Assembly: GCF_009827635.1 (NCBI RefSeq)
Contig: NZ_WTYW01000001.1
Span: 1,320,001 to 1,384,000, forward strand
Reading direction: 5' to 3'
DNA length: 64,000 nt
Source: Parapontixanthobacter aurantiacus
GTDB taxonomy: Bacteria; Pseudomonadota; Alphaproteobacteria; Sphingomonadales; Sphingomonadaceae
Shown piece by piece: positions 16,634 to 25,635 of the stretch (position 1 is its first letter; each line of letters begins with the position of its first letter). Below the pieces are notes generated by a model, which saw only the letters and a program-made list of their open reading frames with translations, was not told the DNA's origin and made no database searches. A program made the position numbers and the translations under genes.

Positions 16634-16900
16634 TCATAGTTCATCTAGGTAAGCCAAGCCCATAAAATAGCCGGCCGCCCATGACAGCCAAACCGGCCAC
16701 AGCATAAACGCCACCAACATTGCGAAAGGAACCGTGCCAAAAGGGTTGATCCCGGTGGCGACAATAAACATCCAAACTGGGAGCAGCCCGACGAAGAAAG
16801 GCCTTCGCCCACGAGTTATCCATCGAGCATGAGCACTTAACATTGTTATAGATAAGGCCGCGACGAATACGGCGCCACAGACTAAATACACCGTAATCAT
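16634..16900 (-). CDS. Hypothetical small membrane protein (88 aa)
   Basis: The 88-residue product has three hydrophobic stretches (about residues 3-22, 34-50 and 58-80) separated by short basic or polar loops such as RWITRGRRP. It looks like a three-helix inner-membrane protein. It starts 20 bases after the peptidylprolyl isomerase stop on the same strand and has no strong ribosome-binding site. Base composition here is more AT-rich than in the neighbours, consistent with acquired DNA. No family recognised. Confidence 0.5.
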   Translation of the reverse strand: MITVYLVCGAVFVAALSITMLSAHARWITRGRRPFFVGLLPVWMFIVATGINPFGTVPFAMLVAFMLWPVWLSWAAGYFMGLAYLDEL

Positions 16901-16920
16901 GCCATTGCAGCTTGCGCTAG

Positions 16921-17385
16921 CTACCCAACCGTCGCCTTGGTGATCTTGCCCGGATTCGCCGGCGGCTCACCCTTCGGCAGCGCATCGACGTGCTCCATGC
17001 CTTCCTCGACCTGACCCCAAACGGTATATTCTCCGTCGAGGAAATGCGCGTCGTCGAAGCAGATGAAGAACTGCGAATTCGCGCTGTCCGGCACCTGTGT
17101 CCGCGCCATCGAGCAGGTTCCGCGCACATGCGGCTCGCTGTTGAACTCTGCCTTGAGGTCGGGCTTGTCGCTCCCGCTCATGCCGGTTCCGGTCGGATCG
17201 CCGCCCTGCGCCATGAAGCCGGGGATCACGCGGTGGAAGAGCACCCCGTCATAGAAGCCTTCGCGGGCCAGTTCGGTGATGCGCTCGACATGGCCGGGCG
17301 CCAGGTCCGGGCGCAGCTTGATGACGACATCGCCGCCTTCTCCGTTGCCGGTGTCGAGGGTGAGCGTCAGTTTCTGGTCGGCCAT
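16921..17385 (-). CDS. Peptidylprolyl isomerase, cyclophilin type
   Basis: The 154-residue single-domain cyclophilin catalyses cis-trans isomerisation of Xaa-Pro bonds. Motifs include the catalytic-loop region FYDGVLFHRVIPGFMAQGGD, the segment CSMARTQVPDSANSQFFICF, and HFLDGEYTVWGQVEEGME. There is no signal peptide from ATG 17385, so it is cytoplasmic. The ATG is preceded by AGGAG; the frame is open much further upstream, but that extension is low-complexity antisense sequence of mgtE. The residue usually Trp at the cyclosporin site reads His here (DDAHFLDG), as in many bacterial cyclophilins. Confidence 0.94.
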   Translation of the reverse strand: MADQKLTLTLDTGNGEGGDVVIKLRPDLAPGHVERITELAREGFYDGVLFHRVIPGFMAQGGDPTGTGMSGSDKPDLKAEFNSEPHVRGTCSMARTQVPDSANSQFFICFDDAHFLDGEYTVWGQVEEGMEHVDALPKGEPPANPGKITKATVG

Positions 17386-17506
17386 ATACAGCAATCTCCT
17401 TTGATTATGCGGTCCATATAGGGCGTTGGCGGGGGCTGTCACCCTTTGGCCGTGGCCGATGGTATAGGTTCTTGCTTTTCGCCCCCCCGTGCCTAGAGCC
17501 GCAGAC

Positions 17507-18982
17507 ATGGCGACCGACGATCCCCGCGACGACGAACTGGCGCTGGCCGAGGCGCCGGATACGGTCGTGCGCGCGGACGACCGCGAGGCGGAAGCCAAGA
17601 TTCCCGACGACCGCATCGATGACGAGCGGATGGACGAGGAAAACACGCTCAAGCCCGAATTCGTCGCGGCGGTCCGCAATGCGCTGGACGCGGAAGACGG
17701 CGAGGCTGTCTACGACCTCGTCGAACCGCTGCACCCCGCCGATATCGCCGACCTTCTCGAACTGTTCGAACGCGAGGAACGACATCGCCTCGCCGCTTCC
17801 ATCACCGACCTCATGTCGAGCGAGGTCGTCGCCGAACTGAACGACTATGTGCGCGACGACATGATGGAATCGCTCGCCCCAGAAGCGGTCGCATCCATCG
17901 CCGAGCAGCTGGAGACCGACGACGCCGTCCAGCTGATCGAGGATCTCGACAGTTCGGACCAGCGGGCCATCCTCGCCGAACTCGATGCTGAGGACCGTAT
18001 CGCCATCGAGCGGGCGCTGTCCTATCCCGAAGAGACCGCCGGACGACTGATGAGCCGCGATTTCGTCGCGGTGCCCGAACACATGACCGTGGGTGCGCTC
18101 ATCGACTATCTGCGCGAGGACGGCGATCTCACCGACGACTTCTGGGAAATCTTCGTCGTCGACCACACCCATCACCCCGTCGGCACGTGCCAGCTGTCAT
18201 GGATTTTGCGGACGCCGCGCGACATCCCCCTGTCCGACGTGATGAAGCGGGACCAGACGCTGATCCCCGTCATGCTCGACCAGGAAGAAGTCGCGCTGAT
18301 GTTCCAGAAATACGGCCTTATCTCCGCCGCGGTGGTGGACGAGGACGACCGGCTGGTCGGGCAGATGACGGTCGACGACATCGTCCACATCATCGCAGAG
18401 GAAGCGGGCGAGGACGTCATGCTATTGTCCGGTGCAGGCGAAGGCGACATCAACGAGCCGCTGCGCGATGCCTATAAGAGCCGCGTGCGCTGGCTCGTCG
18501 CCAATCTCGGCACGGCGCTCGTCGCGAGCTTCATCATCGCCGCGTTCGGCGCCGCGATCGAGGAACTGGTGGCGCTCGCCGTCCTCATGCCGATCGTCGC
18601 AAGCATCGGGGGCAATGCGGGAACGCAGACGATGGCGGTGACCGTGCGCGCCATCGCGATGAACCAGCTTACGCGCAGCAATACGGGGCGCATCCTGCTG
18701 CGCGAGATGAAGGTTGCCTTCCTCAACGGTGCGACGATCGCAGTGCTGGTCGGGCTGGCGACCGGCGCCATCTTTACCCCGACGCTCGGTATCGTCATTG
18801 CGGCGGCGATGATCATCAATGTCGTCACGGCGGGCCTTGCCGGCGTGCTGGTCCCCGTCATCTTCGACCGCCTGCGCCAGGACCCTGCGGTCGCCTCGAG
18901 CGTGTTCGTCACGATGATCACCGATTCGATGGGCTTCTTCGCCTTTCTCGGACTGGCGGTCTCGGCAGGACTGGCGGGTTAA
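17507..18982 (+). CDS. mgtE: Magnesium transporter MgtE
   Basis: The 491-residue protein has the MgtE order. An acidic N-domain (about 45-155, with ADIADLLELFEREER) comes first. Two CBS domains follow (about 160-290, beginning ETAGRLMSRDFVAVPEHMTV). A C-terminal five-helix membrane channel has the conserved PIVASIGGNAGTQTMAVTVR. Gating by cytosolic Mg through the N and CBS domains is known for the family. ATG 17507 was chosen over an upstream GTG at 17489. The leader is only about 120 bases, and I saw no Mg riboswitch in it. Confidence 0.94.
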   Translation: MATDDPRDDELALAEAPDTVVRADDREAEAKIPDDRIDDERMDEENTLKPEFVAAVRNALDAEDGEAVYDLVEPLHPADIADLLELFEREERHRLAASITDLMSSEVVAELNDYVRDDMMESLAPEAVASIAEQLETDDAVQLIEDLDSSDQRAILAELDAEDRIAIERALSYPEETAGRLMSRDFVAVPEHMTVGALIDYLREDGDLTDDFWEIFVVDHTHHPVGTCQLSWILRTPRDIPLSDVMKRDQTLIPVMLDQEEVALMFQKYGLISAAVVDEDDRLVGQMTVDDIVHIIAEEAGEDVMLLSGAGEGDINEPLRDAYKSRVRWLVANLGTALVASFIIAAFGAAIEELVALAVLMPIVASIGGNAGTQTMAVTVRAIAMNQLTRSNTGRILLREMKVAFLNGATIAVLVGLATGAIFTPTLGIVIAAAMIINVVTAGLAGVLVPVIFDRLRQDPAVASSVFVTMITDSMGFFAFLGLAVSAGLAG

Positions 18983-19034
18983 CCCCCCGGGCTGGCGCGC
19001 TCGCAATGGCTGACTGGCTTCCTATATGCGGTCC

Positions 19035-19427
19035 ATGCCGCTGCACATGACGAAGATCGCCTTCGGAGCGAAGAGCCACGCCGATCTCGAAAGCTGGTTT
19101 CGCAATCGCAAGGACATGCGGCTGACCACGCGCTATCTGCCCAAGCGGCACGAGGAGATGGCGGGTGGCTCGCTTTACTGGATCCGCGATCACGCGCTTG
19201 TCGGGCGGACGCCGATCAGGGGGTTCGAGCAAACGCCAGAGGGGCGCTGGTGGATCCACCTCGAACCGCGGTTGATCGCCGTCCTGCCGAGGCCCAAGCG
19301 CGCGCATCAGGGCTGGCGCTATCTGGAGGAGGCGAATGCCCCGCGCGACCTCGAGGAAGGCGAGGATATCGGCGATGTCCTGCCCGGCCGCCTTGCCGGC
19401 AAGCTGCAGAAGCTTGGGTTGATCTGA
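19035..19427 (+). CDS. DUF1489 family protein
   Basis: The 130-residue soluble protein matches the alphaproteobacterial DUF1489 pattern: ADLESWFRNR, TTRYLPKRHEEMAGGSLYWI, then RPKRAHQGWRYLEEANAPRDL. Function is unknown. Three in-frame ATGs (19026, 19035, 19047) are possible; 19035 gives MPLHMTKIAFG, the usual family N-terminus. It lies 52 bases after mgtE on the same strand. Confidence 0.82.
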   Translation: MPLHMTKIAFGAKSHADLESWFRNRKDMRLTTRYLPKRHEEMAGGSLYWIRDHALVGRTPIRGFEQTPEGRWWIHLEPRLIAVLPRPKRAHQGWRYLEEANAPRDLEEGEDIGDVLPGRLAGKLQKLGLI

Positions 19428-19480
19428 TTTCGGAACGCAGCGCTCCGCTCGCTCGTTGACAGGGCAAAGGAGAATATTTC

Positions 19481-19729
19481 ATGCCCGAACGCCAATCGCG
19501 CCACCCCGACAACGATCTCATCGACGAAATGAAGGAGCAGCCGACCCCTTCGCAGCAGGGTTCGTCCGGTGGCGAGGTCAATCGCCGCGTCGGCAAGCGT
19601 GCCGAACTGAACCGCGCAACCGACCCGGACAATCGCGAACCGGTCGTCGGTTCGGACAATCCGCAGGAAGACGCGCAAAAAGGTCCCAAATCACGCGCTG
19701 CCATTCAGGAAAAGCGCGAGAACAATTGA
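19481..19729 (+). CDS. Hypothetical hydrophilic protein (82 aa)
   Basis: The 82-residue, very polar protein (rich in Asp, Glu, Arg, Gln and Asn, with almost no aromatic residues) is likely to be intrinsically disordered. It has a strong AAAGGAGA ribosome-binding site and is followed by a good terminator at 19759, both supporting a real expressed gene. Segments include NDLIDEMKEQPTPSQQG and VGSDNPQEDAQKGPK. No domain recognised. It could be a small stress or nucleoid-associated protein, but that is a guess. Confidence 0.7.
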   Translation: MPERQSRHPDNDLIDEMKEQPTPSQQGSSGGEVNRRVGKRAELNRATDPDNREPVVGSDNPQEDAQKGPKSRAAIQEKRENN

Positions 19730-19758
19730 CTGGCCTCAAATTTATTGAACGTGAAAGG

Positions 19759-19787
19759 CCTCGCCGGAGCATCGGCGGGGTCTTTTT
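19759..19787 (+). terminator. Rho-independent terminator
   Basis: An eight-base stem (CCTCGCCG and CGGCGGGG, with one G-T pair) encloses a six-base loop and is followed by TCTTTTT. It ends the transcript of the 19481 small gene and separates it from the convergent membrane-protein gene. Confidence 0.8.
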
Positions 19788-19802
19788 CGTTGCGCGGCAA
19801 AT

Positions 19803-20507
19803 TCAGTGAAGGCGCGGTGTCGCGCTCTTTCGCGAAGCCACTGCATCCCGCCCGACTATGAAAAAATAGACTCCCCAGAGCGTGAAACCGATAAGTTCGG
19901 ACAGGTCTTCTCCCGCATAGATTGCCCTGCTCAGGAATTCGATGTTGTCCAGGAGAACGCTGGAGGCCAGGAATGCGAGGGAAAGCCCGAGGATCGCCAG
20001 GGGCGTTCGCGCGAGCAGTTTCCAGTGCCAGCCGAGGATCGCGAGGAAGATCAGCCCGTAAACGAGGAAAATCTTGTTCTCGGACAGACCCACCCGATAG
20101 GCGTTCTCGTGCAGCATGTAGGCATCGTCGAGGAAGAGCAGAACCGACAGAAGGCCGCCCGACCAGAGAAACGATGCCATCCTGCCGCGCGACAGGGACG
20201 CTGAAAAAATCACTCCGCCCGTCAGAAAGGCGAGGATCAGCATTCCGGCAATTTCGAGACCCCCAAAGAACCAGGGTTGGCCCGCCATTGCGTTGGGGTC
20301 CCGCAAGAGGTTCATCAGGCTAGTATCGGCTGCGCTGCTCAGAAAATATCCGGCGACTTCGAGCAGGATGACCAAGACCAACCCTACCAGCAGGGCGTAC
20401 CGATGATCCCAGGAGGACGTCACCGCTTGCCTCACGAGCGCCATCACACTCGAAATCAGGCCATCGTGGTGGTGATCCCGTTCGAATGATCTTGCTGGTG
20501 TTGCCAT
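19803..20507 (-). CDS. Multi-pass membrane protein of unknown function (234 aa)
   Basis: The protein has a short polar N-terminus (with a HHH run near residue 13) and about six or seven membrane helices. Acidic and His residues sit at helix edges in a conserved-looking arrangement: LFLDDAYMLHENAYRVG, SSVLLDNIEFL and EDLSELIGFTLWGVYF. The pattern suggests intramembrane metal or proton chemistry, as in several small hydrolase-like membrane families, but I cannot name the family. It is convergent with the 19481 gene and ends in a basic tail (ASRKSATPRLH). Confidence 0.7.
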   Translation of the reverse strand: MATPARSFERDHHHDGLISSVMALVRQAVTSSWDHRYALLVGLVLVILLEVAGYFLSSAADTSLMNLLRDPNAMAGQPWFFGGLEIAGMLILAFLTGGVIFSASLSRGRMASFLWSGGLLSVLLFLDDAYMLHENAYRVGLSENKIFLVYGLIFLAILGWHWKLLARTPLAILGLSLAFLASSVLLDNIEFLSRAIYAGEDLSELIGFTLWGVYFFIVGRDAVASRKSATPRLH

Positions 20508-20639
20508 CGTTTCCCCCGCATTTTTAGTATCTCGCGCGATTCAACGCACGAGCCACCAAAAGTGTCACGAAACTGACATAAAGCAAATCGAAGGTCTTCT
20601 CGACGCCTCACATAGCGCCGTCTTGGACACGATGTCTTA

Positions 20640-21353
20640 TTACGAGACGCGCTTCGAGAGTACGCGCTCGATCACGTTGACGTAGGTTTCCGCACCTTGC
20701 GCCCCCGGCACCATGAACTTGCCATCGAAGATCATTGCCGGAACGCCGGTGATGTTCATGGCGTAGGCCTGTTGTTCGTCCGCGCGCACGGCTTCGCCAA
20801 TCGCCCGGTCGTCGAGAGCCGCTGCCGCCCCTGCACGATCGAATCCCGTTTCCTCGGCGATGTCGAGCAGAACTTCGCACTTGCCGATCCGTCGGCGGTG
20901 ATGAAAATGCGCCGCGAACAAGGCGAGTTTCAGTTCCGTTTGCCGTTCGGCGCCGTGTTCAGCGAGCGCCCAGTGAAGCAGCTTGTGCGCAGCAAAGGTG
21001 TTCCACATCATCGCTGGCGGGGCGTTCTCCGTCTCGCCTGCGTAATCGAGGCTGACACCCGCATCCTCGGCAGCCTGCGCCATCTGACCGACGACCGCAG
21101 CCGCCTGTTCCGCTGTCCGTCCGTATTTGCGAGCGATATGGGCGACCCGCTCCTCGCCTTCGTCCGGCATGTCCGGGTTCAGCTCGAATGCATGCCAGCG
21201 GATTTCGGCGATGACCGTGTCGGAAAGCTGATCGAGCGCCTTCGAAAGCTGACCCCAGCCGATGAGGCACCACGGACACATGACATCCGAAAAGATGTCG
21301 ATGACGAGCGCCGACTTTCCGTCGCTGGCGACCTGTTGCGGGCCGTCCGTCAT
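20640..21353 (-). CDS. DsbA family oxidoreductase, FrnE-like
   Basis: The 237-residue thioredoxin-fold protein has the active site DVMCPWCLIGW near residues 22-32. It also has a long helical insertion typical of FrnE/2-hydroxychromene isomerase-like DsbA proteins, and the cis-Pro loop ITGVPAMIFDGKF. With no signal peptide it should be cytoplasmic. Its ATG overlaps the nudC stop (ATGA), so the two are translationally coupled. FrnE proteins are linked to redox and stress handling; the substrate is unknown. Confidence 0.9.
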   Translation of the reverse strand: MTDGPQQVASDGKSALVIDIFSDVMCPWCLIGWGQLSKALDQLSDTVIAEIRWHAFELNPDMPDEGEERVAHIARKYGRTAEQAAAVVGQMAQAAEDAGVSLDYAGETENAPPAMMWNTFAAHKLLHWALAEHGAERQTELKLALFAAHFHHRRRIGKCEVLLDIAEETGFDRAGAAAALDDRAIGEAVRADEQQAYAMNITGVPAMIFDGKFMVPGAQGAETYVNVIERVLSKRVS

Positions 21354-22252
21354 TGCTCGAGCCACCATGTCACGAGGTGGTGCGCAATCGCTTCCTTCCG
21401 CGGAAAGACCAGCAATTCGGTTCCGTCGGGTCCCGCCTCGCGAGCCGCTTCGAGTTCGGCGCGCGTGAACCAGCGCGCATCTTCCAGTTCGGTCTCGTCG
21501 ATGGTCAAAGCATCGCTCAGCGCCGTCGCATGGCAACCGATCATCAATTGCGAGGGAAACGGCCAGGGCTGGCTCGCGATGTAGGTCACGTTCTCGACCG
21601 CGACCCCCGCTTCCTCTTGCACTTCGCGGGCCACGGCCTCCTCGATGGTCTCGCCCGGTTCCACGAACCCGGCGAGCGCCGAATAAATCCGCTCGGGAAA
21701 GCGCGGCTGGCGTCCGAGCAGCAGGCGACGATCCGCACCTTCGCCATGCATGACGAGCATGATCGTGACGGGGTCGGTACGCGGAAAATGGCTCGCGCCG
21801 CATGCCTCGCAATCGCGTTGCCAGCCGCCTTTTGCGAGCTTCGTTGCCGCGCCGCACCGGGCGCAGAAGCGGTGCCTTGCATGCCAGTCGACGAGGCTGC
21901 GCGCCCCGCCATAGACGGCCAGATCGGGGGCAGAGAGCAATTGCATCGCCGACCATACGCGCGGGTCGGCATAGGCGGGGCCGGTTGCTCCCTGTTCCGG
22001 GACGGCGGCGAAGCACGCCTTGCCCTCGTCGAAGCCTAAAAAGACCAGATCGCATTGCTCCGGCGCGTCGGCCAGCGTGCCCCAGGCAAGCCGACCGCTT
22101 TCATCCATCGCCGGATTGAGCCCGTCGAGCAGGAGCAGGCGCGCGCGCCAGTTCATAAGCCCCGCCAGACCGTCGGGATCGGTCCGGATATGGTCCGCCC
22201 TGTCGAGCGGCGATCCAGCGAAGGCTATCGGCAGTATCGTAGCTGCGGGCAT
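21350..22252 (-). CDS. nudC: NAD(+) diphosphatase NudC
   Basis: The 300-residue Nudix hydrolase cleaves NADH/NAD to NMN(H) and AMP, and removes NAD caps from RNA in characterised homologues. It has an N-terminal domain and a four-Cys zinc ribbon (FCARCGAAT, then CEACGASHFPR). The complete Nudix box is GFVEPGETIEEAVAREVQEE followed by AGV. The NudC-specific SQPWPFPSQLMIG follows the box. It overlaps the FrnE-like gene by four bases and lies five bases after the serine hydrolase gene on the same strand. Confidence 0.95.
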   Translation of the reverse strand: MPAATILPIAFAGSPLDRADHIRTDPDGLAGLMNWRARLLLLDGLNPAMDESGRLAWGTLADAPEQCDLVFLGFDEGKACFAAVPEQGATGPAYADPRVWSAMQLLSAPDLAVYGGARSLVDWHARHRFCARCGAATKLAKGGWQRDCEACGASHFPRTDPVTIMLVMHGEGADRRLLLGRQPRFPERIYSALAGFVEPGETIEEAVAREVQEEAGVAVENVTYIASQPWPFPSQLMIGCHATALSDALTIDETELEDARWFTRAELEAAREAGPDGTELLVFPRKEAIAHHLVTWWLEQ

Positions 22253-22257
22253 CGCGT

Positions 22258-23604
22258 TCAGGCGGCAACCTTCATGGCTGCACGGGCGGCCTCGATGTCT
22301 TTCGCAAGGGCTTCCATGAAGTCAGCGCGCAGCGGCTGTGCATCGGTCGGCATATACTGCACGAACAATCCGGCGCGCAGGCCCGTCTTCATATTGACCA
22401 TGGCCGCGGTCCCCGCTGCGCCGGCCCAGCCATAAGTGCCTTCCTGACCGCCCGCGCCGACGCTGCCGCCCGCGCCGTATCCGCCCCCACCCATCCAGGT
22501 GTTGGCGAGCGATACTCCCTCGGGAAGCAGATTGCTGGTCGCAATGCGGATGGCGTTCTCGCTGACGACGCGCCGCCCCTCGATCGCTCCATAGCCCACG
22601 AGCATCTTGTTGAACCGGTCATAGTCGCGCGGACTGCTGACGAGACCCGCGCCGCCAAAAGGAAATTCCGGCTTGTCGAGATAGATCGAGGAACGGGCGG
22701 GATCGATCGGAATCAGGTTGCCCGCGACGAAGCCGTAATTCGTCGTCAGCCGATCGACCTCGCTCTGCGGCACGGTGAAATAGGTGCTGTCCATCCCGGC
22801 TGGGCCGAAGATGTTGTCGCGCAGGAAACTGTCGAAGGGCTGACCCGAAACGACTTCGATTACCCGGCCCATCAGGTCGAGCGAGACGGAATAGCTCCAC
22901 CGCGTGCCGGGCTGATAGACGAGCGGCAATTTCGCCAACCGGTCTGCGAAAGTTGCGAGGCTGGGGGCGGGCCGCCCCGAAAACTGCCCCGGTATCGGCA
23001 GTCGGCTAACCTGGCCCGGAACGATGCCGGCCCGGTTATAGGCGTCGCGGATCGGGCCGGACTGAATGATGTTGTAGCCGAGCCCGGCGGTGTGGGTGAG
23101 CAACTGGCGGATCGTGATGTCGCGCTCTGCCGGGACGGTGCTGGTGACCGCGGCGGTCGGGCTGGTGAGGACGTGCATGTCCGCAAAGGCGGGCAGAATG
23201 TCCTTCAGGGGCTGGTCGAGTTCAAGCTTTCCGGCGTCGATCAGCATGGAAGCAGCGACGCCCGTGACCGGCTTGGTCATGGAATAGATGCGATAGAGGC
23301 TGTCGGGTCCGGCGGGCACGTTGCCGCCGATCGAGAGCGGTCCGCGATAGAGATATTCGGGGTCCTGCTGGCCGAAGCCGATCGCGGCGACGTAGTTCGC
23401 GATCTTGCGCTGCGAGACGTACCGGTCGCCGATGGCCCTGACGGCGTTCCATTCGATCTTCGGCGCGACTTGCGCGAGAACTCCGCGCGCCCCGGTGCAA
23501 CCCGCAAGAAAAGCGCCTGCCCCGCCGAACGCCGCAGCGCGGAGGATGCCGCGCCGCGACAGGGTTGCATCGGAAGAAAAGGATCGAAAGGCCATCGTGA
23601 ACAT
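22258..23604 (-). CDS. Serine hydrolase, beta-lactamase/EstB family (exported lipoprotein)
   Basis: The 448-residue protein carries a Tat-like N-terminus (SRRGILRAAAFGGAGAFLAGC) with a lipobox Cys at residue 36, so it is probably a membrane-anchored periplasmic lipoprotein. The catalytic SxxK motif is SMTK (Ser108, Lys111), and the YxN-position motif reads WSYSVSLD. Family members are esterases or class C beta-lactamase-like enzymes; true beta-lactamase activity cannot be claimed. The start may be ATG 23604 or 23595. It lies five bases before nudC, in the same transcript. Confidence 0.88.
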   Translation of the reverse strand: MFTMAFRSFSSDATLSRRGILRAAAFGGAGAFLAGCTGARGVLAQVAPKIEWNAVRAIGDRYVSQRKIANYVAAIGFGQQDPEYLYRGPLSIGGNVPAGPDSLYRIYSMTKPVTGVAASMLIDAGKLELDQPLKDILPAFADMHVLTSPTAAVTSTVPAERDITIRQLLTHTAGLGYNIIQSGPIRDAYNRAGIVPGQVSRLPIPGQFSGRPAPSLATFADRLAKLPLVYQPGTRWSYSVSLDLMGRVIEVVSGQPFDSFLRDNIFGPAGMDSTYFTVPQSEVDRLTTNYGFVAGNLIPIDPARSSIYLDKPEFPFGGAGLVSSPRDYDRFNKMLVGYGAIEGRRVVSENAIRIATSNLLPEGVSLANTWMGGGGYGAGGSVGAGGQEGTYGWAGAAGTAAMVNMKTGLRAGLFVQYMPTDAQPLRADFMEALAKDIEAARAAMKVAA

Positions 23605-23729
23605 CCTCGAATGGGAAAAGGCAGGTCGCCGGGCAAATGATATTGCGGAATAACGGTCTGAACTGAACCGTCTATTGCCGAGACGGGTTCGTCTTGCAAA
23701 TTCCTACTGTCCTATCCATATAAGACACG

Positions 23730-23951
23730 ATGCTCAACATTCTTTCCATTCTCATCGGCCTGTTCTCGCTGCTGATCGTCATTCCTTCGCAAATACCATT
23801 CCTCGGCTGGGGCAATTGGTTCGCGCTTCCGGTCGTCGTGGCAGGGGTCGCGGTCGGTGCCTTGTCGAGCCGCAATGGCGGGCGGAACTTCTGCCTCATC
23901 GTGCTGGCGATTGCGGTCCTGCGCTTGATGATCGGCGGCGGTATCTTCTAG
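23730..23951 (+). CDS. Small hydrophobic membrane protein (73 aa)
   Basis: The 73-residue product has two or three membrane helices (LSILIGLFSLLIVIPS, then FALPVVVAGVAVGAL and LIVLAIAVLRLMIG) with a short SSRNGGRN loop. Its stop overlaps the mutY stop by four bases (convergent). The pattern resembles small conserved hypothetical membrane proteins of Sphingomonadales; no function can be assigned. It is divergent from the serine hydrolase gene. Confidence 0.7.
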   Translation: MLNILSILIGLFSLLIVIPSQIPFLGWGNWFALPVVVAGVAVGALSSRNGGRNFCLIVLAIAVLRLMIGGGIF

Positions 23952-25030
23952 GTTTCGTCGTCATCGGCTGCGAGGGCCAGCAGAGCCGCCTTGGCGAACA
24001 GCGTCGGCAATCCCGCGTCTTCGAGCGCGTCGACATCCCACCATTCGCCCTTCCCCGACACAGCGCTCGCCTCGTTCAGCTTCGTTCGAAGCAGATCGAG
24101 GGTGAGCTTTGCATGGGTGAAGCCGTGGCGCACCGCCCCCGCCTTTTCCCAATCCGCTGAAACGGGCGGCTCGCCCGAACCGTCCGCTCTCGCCGTCCAG
24201 CCATCGTCCGGCAAAGCGCGCATCCCGCCGAGCATGACCGCCGCAGACCGTTCGACGAGCCATACCTGACGCAGACTGCCCGGCCCCTCCCGCTCGATCC
24301 AGAAGGCGGTTCCGCGCCGCTCCGGCACGGATTTCTTCGCAGGCTTCACCGGATAGCGGGTCGCCTCGCCCGACGCCCGCGCCTTGCAAGCATCGGCCAG
24401 CGGGCAGAGCAGGCACCGCGGATCGCGCGGCGTGCAGATCGTCGCGCCGAGATCCATCATGGCTTGCGCGAAATCGCCGCTTTGGTGTGACGGGGTGATG
24501 GTGTGCGTGGCGCTGCGGATGGCCTTTCGCGCACCGGGCAAGGGTTCGCCGATCGCGAACAAGCGCGCGACGACCCGCTCGACATTCGCATCGACGACCA
24601 CCGCCCTTTGCCGGAACGCGATGGCGGCGATGGCCGCGGCGGTATAGTCGCCCACGCCCGGCAGCCGGCGCAATTCCGTTTCCGTTTCCGGAAAGCCGCC
24701 CATGGCGGATACCTGCCTTGCGCAAGCGACGAGGTTGCGGGCGCGCGAGTAATAGCCGAGTCCCGCCCAGGCAGCCATGATGTCGGCGTCGGACGCTGCC
24801 GCGAGCGCATCGACATCGGGCCAGACCCGTGTGAACTTCTTGAAATAGGGCTTCACCGCCGCGACGGTCGTTTGTTGCAGCATCACCTCGGACAGCCATG
24901 TGCGATAGGGATCGGGCCGCTCGCCTCCGGGCGGAATACGCCACGGTAGCGCGCGCGCATGGCTGTCGTACCATTCGAGCAGGCGGGGCGCGATTTCTTC
25001 GTGTGCGATGCGGTTGTCGGTGGCGGTCAC
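23948..25030 (-). CDS. mutY: A/G-specific adenine DNA glycosylase MutY
   Basis: The 360-residue enzyme removes adenine mispaired with 8-oxoguanine. It shows the HhH-GPD core: SEVMLQQTTVAAVKPYF, LGYYSRARNLVACARQV, then the hairpin LPGVGDYTAAAIAAIAF with the catalytic Asp following in VVDANVERVVARLF. It also has the 4Fe-4S loop CTPRDPRCLLCPLADAC (C-x6-C-x2-C-x5-C). A C-terminal NUDIX-like domain recognises 8-oxoG. It is divergent from DUF721, the common alphaproteobacterial arrangement. Confidence 0.95.
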   Translation of the reverse strand: MTATDNRIAHEEIAPRLLEWYDSHARALPWRIPPGGERPDPYRTWLSEVMLQQTTVAAVKPYFKKFTRVWPDVDALAAASDADIMAAWAGLGYYSRARNLVACARQVSAMGGFPETETELRRLPGVGDYTAAAIAAIAFRQRAVVVDANVERVVARLFAIGEPLPGARKAIRSATHTITPSHQSGDFAQAMMDLGATICTPRDPRCLLCPLADACKARASGEATRYPVKPAKKSVPERRGTAFWIEREGPGSLRQVWLVERSAAVMLGGMRALPDDGWTARADGSGEPPVSADWEKAGAVRHGFTHAKLTLDLLRTKLNEASAVSGKGEWWDVDALEDAGLPTLFAKAALLALAADDDET

Positions 25031-25044
25031 GCAGGCGATATGGC

Positions 25045-25635
25045 ATGGAGACGCGCAGGATGAAACGGGACGAGGACGACAGGCTGCGAAAGGCCGCGGA
25101 GAACGCGGGCAAGAGTGCCGCGAGCCGGGCGAAAGCGCCGCGTGCCAAGGCCTATGAACGTCCGCGCGGTGGGGAAGCCAAGCAAATCTCCAACCTCATG
25201 CCGCAGATCGGTCGGACGGCCTTTCGCCGCTTCGGCTTCGTGCAATCGAGCGTCGTCTCGCGCTGGCCGGAAATCGTCGGGGACGTCCATGCGCGCGTCT
25301 GTGCGCCGGAATCGATCCGCTTCCCGCCGGGCGAGAAGGCGGAAGGGATCATGCAACTCGTCGTGATGCCCGCCCATGCGCCGCTCATCCAGCATGTCAT
25401 CCCGGAGATCATCGAGCGCGTGAACCGCTTCTTCGGCTACAAGGCGGTGGCGCGGGTGAAGATCCGGCAAGGCGAAGTTAAGCCTCCGCCCGATACCAGC
25501 CGGCCCAAGGCGCCGCCCTCATTGCGTCCGATCCCGATGGAGCTTGGCGAATCGCTGCGCGACATCGGCGACCCGGAATTGCGGACGGTGCTCGAATCAC
25601 TGGCGCGAAGCATGGCCACGAAGGACGACAAGTGA
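25045..25635 (+). CDS. DUF721 (DciA-like) domain protein
   Basis: The 196-residue protein has a basic N-terminus and a DUF721 core (LMPQIGRTAFRRFGFVQSS, WPEIVGDVHARVCAPESIRF, then LIQHVIPEIIERVNRFFGY). DciA, the best known DUF721 protein, loads the replicative helicase, so a replication role is plausible but not proven for this short-core type. ATG 25045 or ATG 25060 may be used; 25060 has GGAG nine bases before it. It lies between mutY and the DsbA-like genes in a conserved order. Confidence 0.85.
   Translation: METRRMKRDEDDRLRKAAENAGKSAASRAKAPRAKAYERPRGGEAKQISNLMPQIGRTAFRRFGFVQSSVVSRWPEIVGDVHARVCAPESIRFPPGEKAEGIMQLVVMPAHAPLIQHVIPEIIERVNRFFGYKAVARVKIRQGEVKPPPDTSRPKAPPSLRPIPMELGESLRDIGDPELRTVLESLARSMATKDDK

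Noticed and set aside
17386-17506. Mg-sensing riboswitch upstream of mgtE
   Set aside because: The leader is short and shows no M-box-like conserved core or large pairing structure.
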